Shown piece after piece: positions 17,426 to 25,645 of a DNA stretch of 37,679 nt. Within the stretch, counting starts at the first letter, position 1. Each line of letters starts with the position of its first letter. This stretch comes from Syntrophobacteraceae bacterium. Lineage in GTDB: Bacteria > Desulfobacterota > Syntrophobacteria > Syntrophobacterales > Syntrophobacteraceae. A program made the position numbers and the translations under genes. The notes beneath the pieces were generated by a model, which worked only from the letters and a program-made list of their open reading frames with translations, did not search any database and was not told the DNA's origin. The stretch lies in the NCBI GenBank assembly GCA_003165235.1, contig PLSV01000141.1:55245-92923 (forward strand), given 5' to 3'.

Positions 17426-17718
17426 AGGCTGCGAAGGAGCGGGAAGAACTAAAGTTTTAAATTCCTGTCGCTTCAACGAATTAAGGGATTGACGGTGTGG
17501 GGTAAACAGAAAATTTGATAAATTTCTGAATTCCCCAATTCCAAAATTCCTCAATTAAGGGGAAGTCGTTTCAATCCGCCCATCTTGCAAAACATTCCAC
17601 CAGCTTTGCCAACGTCAATTTTGCTCAGCAGCTCGGTGCTTAGGCTGACCCCGAGCAGCGGGAGGAAAGCCGGTCTGTTCCAAGCATTCCGATTCGAGCC
17701 AAAAGGCAGAAAAAAAGC

Positions 17719-17746
17719 TTGACAGAACGTAAGATGCTAATATATA
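17719..17746 (+). promoter_or_regulatory. Sigma-70-like promoter
   Basis: TTGACA (17719-17724), a 16-base spacer, then TATATA (17741-17746) within an AT-rich tract. It points towards the 17995 gene, with a leader of roughly 240 bases. Confidence 0.5.
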
Positions 17747-17994
17747 TGTATATATATCTATACAAGCAGATGTCTCAACGGTTCGGGTTGGTCGAATCGG
17801 TGGGTCGATATAAGCCCTTCACTGGAATGGGCAACCAACCGATTGAGCAGGAGGTGGAGAAGAAGTTTTGCTTTAAGTATGTTTTTTGATCTTGAAGGTT
17901 CAAATATCGTCTAAATTCACATTCTCACTTACTGCTCTCTCGTGCTGAATCCTACATTCCTATTATTCTTTTCATGAAAGTTAAGGAGGAAAGA

Positions 17995-18843
17995 TTGAGG
18001 GCACAGATAACCCTGACCGTTCACGAAGCCAAGCGGATCATCGCTAAGGGCATGGCCCGGTTGCCGGAGATCCGTGAGGCCTTGCACCATGGCCGTATAT
18101 TTTTAAAAGGCGGCACCACCGTTTCCTGCGTGGTCGAGGAGTTAGTGGGGGCCACTACCAGGATATCGGGCCGTATCACCCCCAAGGGGGCCAAGACCGC
18201 TCGGGACCACACCGGCGGCTTCCAGTGCGTCTTGGTTGAGAAGGGAAAGTTGATCAGCGTCGACGATTGCCTGGCCGAGAGCGCTGCCAAGCTCAGCGGC
18301 TCAGACGTATTCATCTTAGGCGCCAACGCCATAGACCTTCACGGCAACGCGGCGCTTATGTACGGCGCGCCCCTGGGAGGGCCGCCGGCCATAGTGTTAG
18401 CGGGTCTGATGGGCGAGATTCCCAACGTTTTTATTGCCGCGGGCCTGGAAAAACTGGTTCCGGGCTCTCTCGTCGACATAGTGGGCCGGGTTGGCCGCCG
18501 TGGCGTGGACCTGTCCATGGGCATGGCTGTGGGGCTTACGCCGGTGAGCGGCCGGATTATTTCGGAAGACGTGGCTATCCCTCTGCTGGCCAAGGTGACC
18601 AGCACTGTGATAGGCCGGGGGGGCCTGTTCGGAGCCGAGGGGGCCACCACATTGCTGTTGGAGGGCGAGGCCCGCGAGGTCAACACCGTCTTCGATATCG
18701 CCGAGAGCGTCAAGGGCTCCGGAGTGAGCGGCCTGCCCTCCTCCCTGGAGGAGTGCAGCTTCCCTAACGAACGTTGCAGCAAACACCTGGCCTGCATTTA
18801 CAAAAAGCGGGGTGCAAAAAAGGAGGCGCCAGGAAAGAAATAA
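17995..18843 (+). CDS. Conserved protein of unknown function, TTG start
   Basis: Cytoplasmic protein of 282 residues. An ATG at 17974 opens the same frame, but AAGGAGGA (17983-17990) lies 4-5 bases before the TTG at 17995 and would be inside the gene if the ATG were used, so the TTG is chosen. The sequence is Gly-rich: FLKGGTTVSCVVEEL, then SGRITPKGAKTA, SDVFILGANAIDLHGNAAL, a GAPLGGPPA turn, GLEKLVPGSLVDI, SMGMAVGLTPVSG and GRGGLFGAEGATTLLLEG. Near the C-terminus four Cys occur (ECSFPNERC, then KHLAC). I recall similar uncharacterised proteins in anaerobes but cannot give a reaction. The glycine-rich turns suggest nucleotide or cofactor binding. The gene is intact although its downstream neighbours are broken. 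Confidence 0.85.
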   Translation: MRAQITLTVHEAKRIIAKGMARLPEIREALHHGRIFLKGGTTVSCVVEELVGATTRISGRITPKGAKTARDHTGGFQCVLVEKGKLISVDDCLAESAAKLSGSDVFILGANAIDLHGNAALMYGAPLGGPPAIVLAGLMGEIPNVFIAAGLEKLVPGSLVDIVGRVGRRGVDLSMGMAVGLTPVSGRIISEDVAIPLLAKVTSTVIGRGGLFGAEGATTLLLEGEAREVNTVFDIAESVKGSGVSGLPSSLEECSFPNERCSKHLACIYKKRGAKKEAPGKK

Positions 18844-19024
18844 TCGAGCACTTCGCGGGAAAATCGCAGAGCAGTATGAGCCATCTTTTCCACGCCGAGA
18901 GTCAATCATGGCGTCCGATGGGCCCAATGTGGAGAGGGGCCTATCCAATACCTGGATATCCAACATATTCCTGAATTCAGTACCTCAAGACGCGAAACAT
19001 CCAACCATGAAAGGAGACGGGAGC

Positions 19025-19251
19025 ATGTCATCGAGCAATGAACCTGGCACGCTAAGGGAAGATGTCGCAGCCACCGTGCCTTGGTACAAGGAAATCAGCG
19101 GGATCAATGGAAGGTCTTCGTTGCAGCGGGTCTGGGTTACGGCTTGGAGGCCATGGATATGATGTTGTATGCCATGGTTATTCTCGAAGTCATGAAAGAA
19201 CTGCAGATGAATCCAGCCACGGGAGGATTGGTGGCTTCCCTTATGGGATGA
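19025..19251 (+). pseudogene. MFS transporter, 5' fragment with a frameshift
   Basis: The ATG at 19025 begins a plausible N-terminus (…ATVPWYKEIS). After about base 19099 the homology continues in another frame as RDQWKVFVAAGLGYGLEAMD and MMLYAMVILEVMKELQMNP, the first and start of the second helix of a metabolite:H+ symporter of the major facilitator superfamily. A one-base deletion in AGCGGG near 19099 explains the shift. The fragment stops at 19251 after about 75 residues, where aldehyde:ferredoxin oxidoreductase sequence begins. It cannot make a transporter. Confidence 0.75.
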
Positions 19252-20019
19252 TCACGGAAAACGACGTTGGCTGCAAGTTAGGCTGGGTGGATGCCAACAC
19301 CATGTTGAGGCTCGTCAGGGAAATCGGTCTTTGTGAGGGATTCGGTAATTTACTCGGCCGGGGGGGTCGAACGTGCGTCTAAACAAATCGGGCAGGGTTC
19401 TGAAAGGTTCGCCGTCCATGTGAAAGGACTTGAACCGGCGATGCATGATCCAAGGGCCTGCGCATCCATGGGACTCGTGTACGCCACAAATCCCAATGGG
19501 GCAACCCATTGGCCGGCATGCAACGTTGTAGAGCTTAAGAAGGTAACCATTAACGAGCTTGGCATAACTTCAGAACAGGTGAGCGATCGATTTTCGGAAA
19601 AGGGTAAGCCCCTCCTCGTGAAAACTATGCAAGACTATGTGACCATGTTTAATTCCATCAAGTTGTGCAGGTTCCTAGTCAGAGTGGATCCTGGCAATAT
19701 TTTGAAGTGGCTCCATATGGTTACCGGCATAGGACATAGTGTGGAATCTTTCCTTCTGGCCGGTGAGAGGATCACTAATCTGAAGAAGCTGATTAACATC
19801 AGACCCGGCCTTACGAGAGAAGACGACAATTTACCGGAACGAATCACAGGGGAAAAGAGGAAGACCGGAGGCGCCCCGGAATACGTGCCGAACTTGGAAC
19901 AGATGCTTCCGGAATATTACAGAATAAGGAATTGGGACGACAATGGCATCCCTTTGAAAAGCGCAATCGTCAGGATTGGTTTACAGGAAGAAGCGAAAAA
20001 CTTGTCGGCACAGCGGTAA
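19246..20019 (+). pseudogene. Aldehyde:ferredoxin oxidoreductase, 3' fragment with a frameshift
   Basis: The C-terminal part (about 255 residues of roughly 600) of a tungsten pterin aldehyde:ferredoxin oxidoreductase. Seen: MITENDVGCKLGWVDANTM, then GLCEGFGNLL, a frameshift in a seven-G run near 19365-19372, then GVERASKQIGQGSERFAVHV, the family hallmark KGLEPAMHDPRA, ATNPNGATHW, and the C-terminal Cys in IKLCRFLV (codon 19666-19668), in the place of the last cluster ligand. The N-terminal tungstopterin domain and the first cysteines are missing. The 5' edge is joined directly to the MFS fragment, so one deletion removed the end of one gene and the start of the other. The enzyme cannot be functional. 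Confidence 0.82.
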
Positions 20020-20247
20020 CGCCCGTTGGAAAATCCGGTTGAAATAAGCTGCAAATGTTCGAAATCGGCATATTAAGCTATGGATATCGACTATGCTTTA
20101 CCTTAGCTTTCCAAATGGAGGGATCCCGGGGAGACAAACGTAGCGCGAAAGGAACGCACTATCTCATGAACGCCCTCGTACCCGTCTTTTATCAGACAGG
20201 ACTTTCAGAGACAAACATGCCGTTAGGCTTGTTTCGGATTAAATTAA

Positions 20248-20748
20248 ATAAGTTATAGCCAAAAGCATGTAGAATCCTTTGATACTTTATGTGATGCTTT
20301 CCCGCTCATAATCAACGACAGGGTGGACATCGCGCTGGCCTGCCGGGCCGATGGAGTTCATCTGGGGCAGGAGGATATGCATTGCGCTCTTGCGCGCCGG
20401 ATTGCCGGCAAAGATATGATCATCGGGGTTCCCGTCAGTACTGCCGATGAAGCCCTGGAGGCCGAAGCTGATGGGGCGGACTACCTGGGGGTAGGGCCAC
20501 TGTTCGCCACGCAGACCAAAGCCGATGCGCTGCCAGCCACGGGGCTCGGTGTTTTGCGAACTATCCGCCAGGCCGTTCGCATTCCCCTGGTCGGGATAGG
20601 CGGCATAACCCACGCCAATGCCGGTGATGTCATCCATGCCGGCGCGGATGGGGTAGCGGTAGTGTCGGCCATAATGGCCAGTTCGAATCCCGGGGCGGCG
20701 GCGCGGGCGCTCCGGTCCGCAGTGGATCAAGCCCTATGCGCCCGATGA
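20248..20748 (+). pseudogene. thiE: thiE (thiamine phosphate synthase) lacking its 5' part
   Basis: Thiamine phosphate synthase joins HMP-PP and HET-P. The recognisable part starts near 20290 and runs PLIINDRVDIALACRADGVH, LGQEDM, GVPVSTADEALEAEADGADY, LGVGPLFATQTK, then VGIGGITHANAGDVIHAGAD and a C-terminal helix, about 150 residues. The usual enzyme has about 210; the first beta-alpha unit with the QLR(E/D)K-type pyrophosphate-binding residues is absent. The frame opens at 20248 after a TAA, and only a GTG at 20323, inside the barrel, could serve as start. With the two broken genes just upstream this is best read as a decayed copy. A truncated protein could be made from the GTG but should be inactive. 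Confidence 0.75.
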
Positions 20749-20858
20749 ATACTCATCAACAACATTGGAAGGTGTTAAGGATAGTTTGCATCAACAATTG
20801 TTCAGGCGGCTGCGCGCTTTTCCAAAACAACGACTCAAACATCTAACGGAGACACACG

Positions 20859-22118
20859 GTGAGCTTCTGGAAGAAAATATTTGGCTATAAGGAATCACCA
20901 AAACAGACACGTCCACAGGCGCATTCGGTTCCAGCAGGCAAACAGTCAGATTCTATCCATGAGGCGGCCGAGGATGGCGACCTGGAAAAGGTCAAGGCGC
21001 TGTTGAAAGACAATCCTCGTTGGGTTTTCAGGAAAGACCATGAAGGCCAGACGCCTTTGCACATGGCGGCGTCGAAGGGTCATAAGGATGTGGCGAAATT
21101 GCTGATGGACTACAGATCCGACGTCAATGCGAAGAAGAAGTACGGCTATACGCCCCTGCACTATGCGGCTCATGGACACAAGGACCTGGTCGAATTGCTG
21201 CTGGCCAACAAAGCCGAGGTCAACGCCAGGGACAACATAGGCTATACGCCTTTGCACGAGGCGGCGAGGAATGGCTACAGGGACGTAGCGGCATTGCTGC
21301 TGGCAAACAAAGCCGACGTCAACGCCAAGTACAACATAGGGGAGACGCCTTTGTACCTGGCGGCGGAGAACGGCCACAAGGACGTAGTGGAATTGCTGCT
21401 GGCAAACAATGCCGACGTCAATGCAAAGGACGACAGAGGCTGGACGTCTTTGCACAAGGCGGCGACAGCAGGCCGCAAGGACATGGCGGAATTGCTGCTG
21501 GCAAACAAAGCCGACGTCAATGCCAAGCACAATAGAGGGGAGACGCCTTTGCACCTGGCGGCGGGGAAAGGCTACAAGGACGTGGCGACATTGCTGCTGG
21601 CAAACAAAGCCGAGGTTAACGCCAGGGACAACAGGGGCCAGACGCCTTTGCACCTGGCGGCGGAGAACGGCCACAAGGACGTGGCGGAATTGCTGCTGGC
21701 AAACAAAGCCGCTGTCAATCCCAAGTCCGTCGACGGCTCTACGCCTTTGCACTGGGCGGCGGGGAATGGCCACAAGGACGTGGCGGAATTGCTGCTGGCC
21801 CACAAGGTCGAGGTCAATTCCAAGTCCAACGACGGCTCTACGCCTCTGCACGAAGCAGCGACAGCAGGTCACAAGGACGTAGCAGCATTGCTGCTGGCAA
21901 ACAAGGCCGAGGTCGCCCCCAGGTCCAACGACGGCTCTACGCCTTTGCACGAGGCGGCGACAGCAGGCCACAAAGACGTGGTGGAATTACTGTTGGCCAG
22001 CCAGGCCGATGTTAATACCAGGAACGGCAACGGCATGACGCCTTTGGACTATGCGGAGAACAGGGGCCACAAGGATGTGGCGGCATTGCTTGCCGGGCGC
22101 CACGGCAGCGGCGGATAG
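20859..22118 (+). CDS. Ankyrin-repeat protein, about 12 repeats
   Basis: Protein of 419 residues. It starts at a GTG with GGAG about 9 bases upstream; no ATG fits. A basic leader (about 30 residues, FWKKIFGYKESPKQ) precedes a capping repeat and then eleven repeats of the GxTPLHxAAxxGHKDVxxLLL form. One repeat (third, AAHGHKD) is a residue short. The units are unusually alike in both protein and DNA, and repeats 10 and 11 share GSTPLHEAATAGHKDV exactly. No signal peptide, enzymatic domain or membrane helix is seen. Ankyrin stacks bind other proteins; the partner is unknown. The base sequence of the unit (AATTGCTGCTGGC repeated) implies recent expansion by unequal recombination. Flanked by the thiE remnant and a convergent quinone oxidoreductase. 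Confidence 0.92.
   Translation: MSFWKKIFGYKESPKQTRPQAHSVPAGKQSDSIHEAAEDGDLEKVKALLKDNPRWVFRKDHEGQTPLHMAASKGHKDVAKLLMDYRSDVNAKKKYGYTPLHYAAHGHKDLVELLLANKAEVNARDNIGYTPLHEAARNGYRDVAALLLANKADVNAKYNIGETPLYLAAENGHKDVVELLLANNADVNAKDDRGWTSLHKAATAGRKDMAELLLANKADVNAKHNRGETPLHLAAGKGYKDVATLLLANKAEVNARDNRGQTPLHLAAENGHKDVAELLLANKAAVNPKSVDGSTPLHWAAGNGHKDVAELLLAHKVEVNSKSNDGSTPLHEAATAGHKDVAALLLANKAEVAPRSNDGSTPLHEAATAGHKDVVELLLASQADVNTRNGNGMTPLDYAENRGHKDVAALLAGRHGSGG
21045..22097 (+). repeat. 99-bp tandem DNA repeats inside the ankyrin gene
   Basis: About 10.6 units of 99 bases (one of 96), matching the 33-residue ankyrin unit. Common words such as ACGCCTTTGCAC and GAATTGCTGCTGGC recur at this period. Confidence 0.9.
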
Positions 22119-22137
22119 ACTGTTACGAAAAGGCCTA

Positions 22138-22162
22138 ATGGGTTGCGCTTCGCTCCACCCAT
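22138..22162. repeat. Intergenic GGGYTGCGCTYCGCT hairpin repeat, copy 1
   Basis: Arms ATGGGT / ACCCAT enclose TGCGCTTCGCTCC. A similar element with longer arms lies at 36766-36792. Such GGTGGGCTGCGC-type dispersed palindromes are common between genes in many proteobacterial genomes. Confidence 0.5.
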
Positions 22163-22196
22163 CCTGATCAAATTGGCAGGAGCGAAGGCAGGCGCC

Positions 22197-22222
22197 GGCG
22201 GAGTGATTACAATCGCTCCGCC
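22197..22222. terminator. Strong hairpin between convergent genes
   Basis: An 11-bp stem: GGCGGAGTGAT pairs with ATCGCTCCGCC (one G-T pair), four-base loop. It lies 79 bases after the ankyrin stop and 50 bases after the stop of the opposing quinone oxidoreductase, so it may stop transcription in both directions. U-tracts are weak. Confidence 0.5.
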
Positions 22223-22271
22223 ATGTGCTCTTATCGCCATCGTCATGACAATTAAAGAAGAGCAAGTCCGG

Positions 22272-23249
22272 TCATGGAATGAGAATCGAGGAGCCGGTAG
22301 TGCGCCGGGATTCGATGTCGCGATGGGCCATTCCCGCGTCGGCCAGGGAGTAGGTCTTGCCTATCTGCACCTTCACAATCCCGCTTCCAACCACGTCGAA
22401 CAAATCTTTAGCATGCGCAAGAAGGTCTTCCCGCCTGGCGGTATATGTCATAAGGGACGGACGGGTGAGGAAAAGGGACCCTTTGGCGGCAAGCATGCCG
22501 GTGTCAAATGGAGGAACGGTCCCACTCGATTGCCCGAAACTCACCATTGTGCCGAGAGGTCTCAAGCAGTCCAGGGACTTCATGAAGGTTTCCCTGCCAA
22601 CAGAGTCATAGACCACGTCAACACCTTTTCCACCCGTTATCTCCTTTACGCGGGACGTGAAATCCTCCTCCCTGTAAAGGATCGTATGGCCGCATCCGTT
22701 ACTTTGCGCAATCTCGGCTTTTTCCTTCGACCCAACTGTTCCGATTACCGTTGCGCCGAGGTGTTTTCCCCACTGGCTTACAAGCGTCCCAACGCCTCCC
22801 GCCGCCGCATGGATGAGGATCGTGTCGCCCGGTTTGACTTTGTAACACCCGTGAAGGAGGTATCGGGCGGTCATTCCCCTTAACATCATGGCGGCCGCCT
22901 GGCGCGTGGAAATGCTTTGAGGAAGCACAACCAGACGATGAGCCGGAATGACCCGCACCTGCGCATAAGCTCCCGGAGGAAGCCCCGCATACGCTACCCG
23001 GTCTCCGGCCGAAACCTCGCTCACCCCCTCGCCGACAGCTTCTACGATTCCCGCCCCCTCCATTCCGATTACCGCCGGCAGGTGGGGCAAAGGATAGAGG
23101 CCGGTCCGGTGATAGACATCTATGAAATTCACCCCTATGGCTTCGTGGCGGACAAGCGCTTCACCAGTACCGGGCGCCCCCGGATCGTATTCCTCGAAAC
23201 GCAAGACTTCGGGTCCCCCAATCGTATGCATCAAAACGGCTTTCGGCAT
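22272..23249 (-). CDS. qor: NADPH:quinone oxidoreductase (Qor-like, zinc-free MDR)
   Basis: Cytoplasmic medium-chain dehydrogenase/reductase, 325 residues, one-electron reductant of quinones or of electrophilic enones. Seen: the start MPKAVLMHTIGGPEVL; the quinone-reductase phrase VNFIDVYHRTGLYP; the Rossmann motif AAAGGVGTLVSQWGKHLGA (about 151-169), with Ser/Lys residues after strand 2 (GTVGSKEKAE) that favour NADPH; and VVYDSVGRETFMKSLDCLRP. The catalytic zinc Cys/His of alcohol dehydrogenases are absent. AAGGGG lies 6 bases before the ATG. It is the last of three minus-strand genes here but has 80 bases to the next one, so an operon is not certain. Confidence 0.92.
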   Translation of the reverse strand: MPKAVLMHTIGGPEVLRFEEYDPGAPGTGEALVRHEAIGVNFIDVYHRTGLYPLPHLPAVIGMEGAGIVEAVGEGVSEVSAGDRVAYAGLPPGAYAQVRVIPAHRLVVLPQSISTRQAAAMMLRGMTARYLLHGCYKVKPGDTILIHAAAGGVGTLVSQWGKHLGATVIGTVGSKEKAEIAQSNGCGHTILYREEDFTSRVKEITGGKGVDVVYDSVGRETFMKSLDCLRPLGTMVSFGQSSGTVPPFDTGMLAAKGSLFLTRPSLMTYTARREDLLAHAKDLFDVVGSGIVKVQIGKTYSLADAGMAHRDIESRRTTGSSILIP

Positions 23250-23331
23250 GATTTCCCCTTTTCCTTCAAGATTCTATTCATCTATGCCTGCCAGGACCGT
23301 GAAAAGTTAAGGCAAGACAATTTATGCCGCC

Positions 23332-23928
23332 TCAGGCAAAGCGGACCAGCAAGGCAACCCATAGAAGCCCTATGAGATACGTTATCGCCACATCGCTTGG
23401 CCAGTGAGCCGCAAGGGCAACCCTGGCGACCCATCCGATAATAAGGAGCAAGGAACAGACAAGCAATATAGCCCAGCGAAGCTTTCCCGATGTTTTGACT
23501 GTCGCCAGCACAGCCAGGAATCCAACCGTTGAGATATAATTCAGAGCAAAGATTGATGGAAAGGCCGATCCGGACAGCAACCTTTCGACGTGAACTAATT
23601 CGTTGGACGGGCGCGGTTGCGCGATGATCGGTCCCAGTCCTTTCCCCAGCAACCACAACCCCAAGAAGCTGATCACGGACAGCAAAGCCGCCCGCCATCC
23701 TGCGATAGCCAGGGAAATAAGAAACGACAAGCTTATTAATATTAAGACCCAAGGCATTTCGGCTGTCGAGGACAACCGTTTGGCCCATTCTTTGGATTCC
23801 GGCAGGACTGATTGCACGAACCGAGCACAACTCACATCACCGGGAAGAAACGGCAGGTATTTGAGGGCCAGTGTGAGCATAGCCGCTAAACCAAACAAAG
23901 CCAGCCATATCATATCTTTCCTTCTCAT
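23332..23928 (-). CDS. PAP2-like membrane protein with an altered second motif
   Basis: Membrane protein of 198 residues with about six helices. The ATG at 23928 is chosen because AAGGAG lies 6 bases upstream; the frame extends to 23952. Motif 1 of the PAP2 phosphatases is kept (Lys-x9-Arg-Pro in KGLGPIIAQPRP, spacing a little longer than usual). Motif 3 is kept (ARVALAAHWPSD: Arg-x5-His-x3-Asp). Motif 2, normally Pro-Ser-Gly-His, reads PSIF here, so the His proposed to protonate the leaving group is missing. Family substrates are lipid phosphates such as undecaprenyl diphosphate or phosphatidic acid. Activity is therefore doubtful, or another residue substitutes. Confidence 0.8.
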   Translation of the reverse strand: MRRKDMIWLALFGLAAMLTLALKYLPFLPGDVSCARFVQSVLPESKEWAKRLSSTAEMPWVLILISLSFLISLAIAGWRAALLSVISFLGLWLLGKGLGPIIAQPRPSNELVHVERLLSGSAFPSIFALNYISTVGFLAVLATVKTSGKLRWAILLVCSLLLIIGWVARVALAAHWPSDVAITYLIGLLWVALLVRFA

Positions 23929-23998
23929 CACGAACTCCTTCGCCGTCTGCATTGCACAAGATCATCCCTCAAAAAAAAGGTGACATCCTAAACCATGT

Positions 23999-25645
23999 TC
24001 AGGAGTAAATAGACATGCTCTTCGTGCTTGCGCTGAAGACATCCCTATTTACGATCACATTCACGCAGGCGGGTTTGCCGGAAGATGCGGCCCGCTCCAG
24101 GGCCGGACGGATTTCAGAGGGTTGGACAACATGTTCTCCATACCCGCCCATGGCCTCGATTACCCGGTCATATCTCAGAGGAGTGAGAACGCTTGCCAGG
24201 TTTCCCCTTTCAGGACCATACCGTGCGAGTTGAACGAACCGCACCTGGTTCCAGGCTGCGTTGTTTGCGACAATTCCAACAACGGGCAAATTAAAGCGGA
24301 TGAGCGTATCATAATCAAAACCGGTACAACCGAAGGCCCCATCGCCAAAAAGCGCGACCACTCCGGTTTCGGGAAAGGCCGTTTTGGCGGCGATGGCAAA
24401 AGGCGCGCCAACTCCGAGCGTGCCCAGAGGACCGGGATCGAGCCATTTGCCCGGCTTTCGCGTCATGATCACGTTGGCGGAAATGGTGACCACGTCCCCT
24501 CCATCCGCAATAAAAATAGAATCATCACTCAAAAAATCGTTTATTTCACGAGCAAGCCTCAGAGGATGAATAGGAACTTCATCGGATGTCAGAAATTGCC
24601 TTTCCTTCTCAAGAATCTCATTTTCCTTCGCCCGAAGCTCCCGGCGCCAGGCGTCGCGATCCAATCCGGGGCGAACAGCCAGTGTGAGGTCATCGAGCGC
24701 TGAACCGATGTCCGCATTCATTGGGACATAAGCCGACCGGTTGTGACAGAGCGCGGAATAATCCAGGTCGATCTGGACGATCTTCGCTCCTGGTGCGATC
24801 CGGTCCCCATAGCCAAGCCGAAAATCAAAAGGGGTTCCTACGACAATGACCGCGTCCGCCCGGCTGAGCGCATGACGCCGGGATCTGCTGAACAGCAAAG
24901 GCGAATCGGCCGCAACAGAGCCCCTTGCAGCTCCGTTCAGATATGTCGGGATCTGCAGCTTTTCAACCAGCGCATTCAGACTATCAACCGCCCGGCAGAG
25001 CCACACCTGCGTGCCGGCGAGAATAGCAGGTCTCTCGGCCTTCTCGAGCAGTTCAGCCGCTCTTACAACATCCCTGGAATCGGGCCGCGTCCTTCCCTTT
25101 GCCCTGTATCCGGAGGGAATCTGCGCCTGGGCCTCATCCAGTTCCTTTTCCAGCACATCGGCAGGGATTTCAAGAAACGACGGCCCCGGGCGGCCGCTGT
25201 ATGCCTCGCGGAGAGCCATGGCCATATATTCGGGGATGCGCTCTGTTTCAAAGACTGTCGCAGAAAACTTCGTGATCGGCTTCATTATTTCCACAGTATT
25301 CAACTCCTGCAACCCGCCCTTGAGCAGATTCTTAACAGGCGCCTGTCCTCCGATGAGAAGCATGGGGACCTGCGCGCGAAAGGCGTTTGCAATTCCCGTA
25401 ACCGCATCGGTCACCCCCGGCCCGGCGGTTACGACCGCAATGCCCGGGATGCCGGTGAGCCGTGTCCAGGCATCGGCCGCATGGGCCGCCGTCTGTTCGT
25501 GCCTCACGTCGATTATCTTAATTCCCTCCCCGGCACATCCGTTGTAGATATCCATGACGTGCCCGCCGCTCAGCGTAAAGATCGCACCGATCCCTTCGGC
25601 TTTCGCGAATTTCGCCACAAGTTGACCGCCTGTGATTTTTGCCAT
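23999..25645 (-). CDS. Thiamine-diphosphate enzyme of the acetolactate synthase / 2-hydroxyacyl-CoA lyase type
   Basis: Cytoplasmic enzyme of 548 residues. The ATG at 25645 is chosen (AAGGA 7 bases upstream; family-like start MAKITGGQLVAKFAKAEG). The frame continues to 25798 without a sensible N-terminus. Seen: catalytic Glu50 in DVRHEQTAAHAADAW; TAGPGVTDAVTGIANA; the central domain with RADAVIVVGTPFDFRLGYG; and the ThDP/Mg motif GDGAFGCTGFDYDTLIRF ending VANN. The overall style fits IlvB-like proteins acting on 2-keto acids or on 2-hydroxyacyl-CoA/oxalyl-CoA. No IlvN regulatory subunit gene is near, which argues against a biosynthetic acetolactate synthase. The exact substrate cannot be read from the sequence. 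Confidence 0.88.
   Translation of the reverse strand: MAKITGGQLVAKFAKAEGIGAIFTLSGGHVMDIYNGCAGEGIKIIDVRHEQTAAHAADAWTRLTGIPGIAVVTAGPGVTDAVTGIANAFRAQVPMLLIGGQAPVKNLLKGGLQELNTVEIMKPITKFSATVFETERIPEYMAMALREAYSGRPGPSFLEIPADVLEKELDEAQAQIPSGYRAKGRTRPDSRDVVRAAELLEKAERPAILAGTQVWLCRAVDSLNALVEKLQIPTYLNGAARGSVAADSPLLFSRSRRHALSRADAVIVVGTPFDFRLGYGDRIAPGAKIVQIDLDYSALCHNRSAYVPMNADIGSALDDLTLAVRPGLDRDAWRRELRAKENEILEKERQFLTSDEVPIHPLRLAREINDFLSDDSIFIADGGDVVTISANVIMTRKPGKWLDPGPLGTLGVGAPFAIAAKTAFPETGVVALFGDGAFGCTGFDYDTLIRFNLPVVGIVANNAAWNQVRFVQLARYGPERGNLASVLTPLRYDRVIEAMGGYGEHVVQPSEIRPALERAASSGKPACVNVIVNRDVFSASTKSMSIYS

Larger units (their letters stand above)
17343..17994. other. 0.65-kb intergenic stretch
   Basis: Holds a run of GGAGCGG-like tandem words (17370-17400), a hairpin CTTCACGC / GCGTGAAG (17399-17425) that may end the TolC transcript, a half-operator TTTCAATCCGCCC at 17569-17581 identical to 14942-14954, and a sigma-70-like promoter at 17719. 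No gene seen. Confidence 0.45.

Noticed and set aside
17802-17816. TGGGTCGATATAAGC as a sigma-54 promoter for the 17995 gene
   Set aside because: Spacing fits but neither box resembles consensus beyond GG and GC, and a better sigma-70 pair lies just upstream.
20055-20258. 67-codon frame between the oxidoreductase remnant and thiE
   Set aside because: No ribosome site, no motif, and sits in an eroded zone.
20020-20330. TPP riboswitch upstream of thiE
   Set aside because: The conserved CUGAGA and ACCUGA words of the THI element are not present in the expected order.
20859-22118. CRISPR-like array because of regular repeats
   Set aside because: The 99-base period is one continuous reading frame of ankyrin units without spacers.
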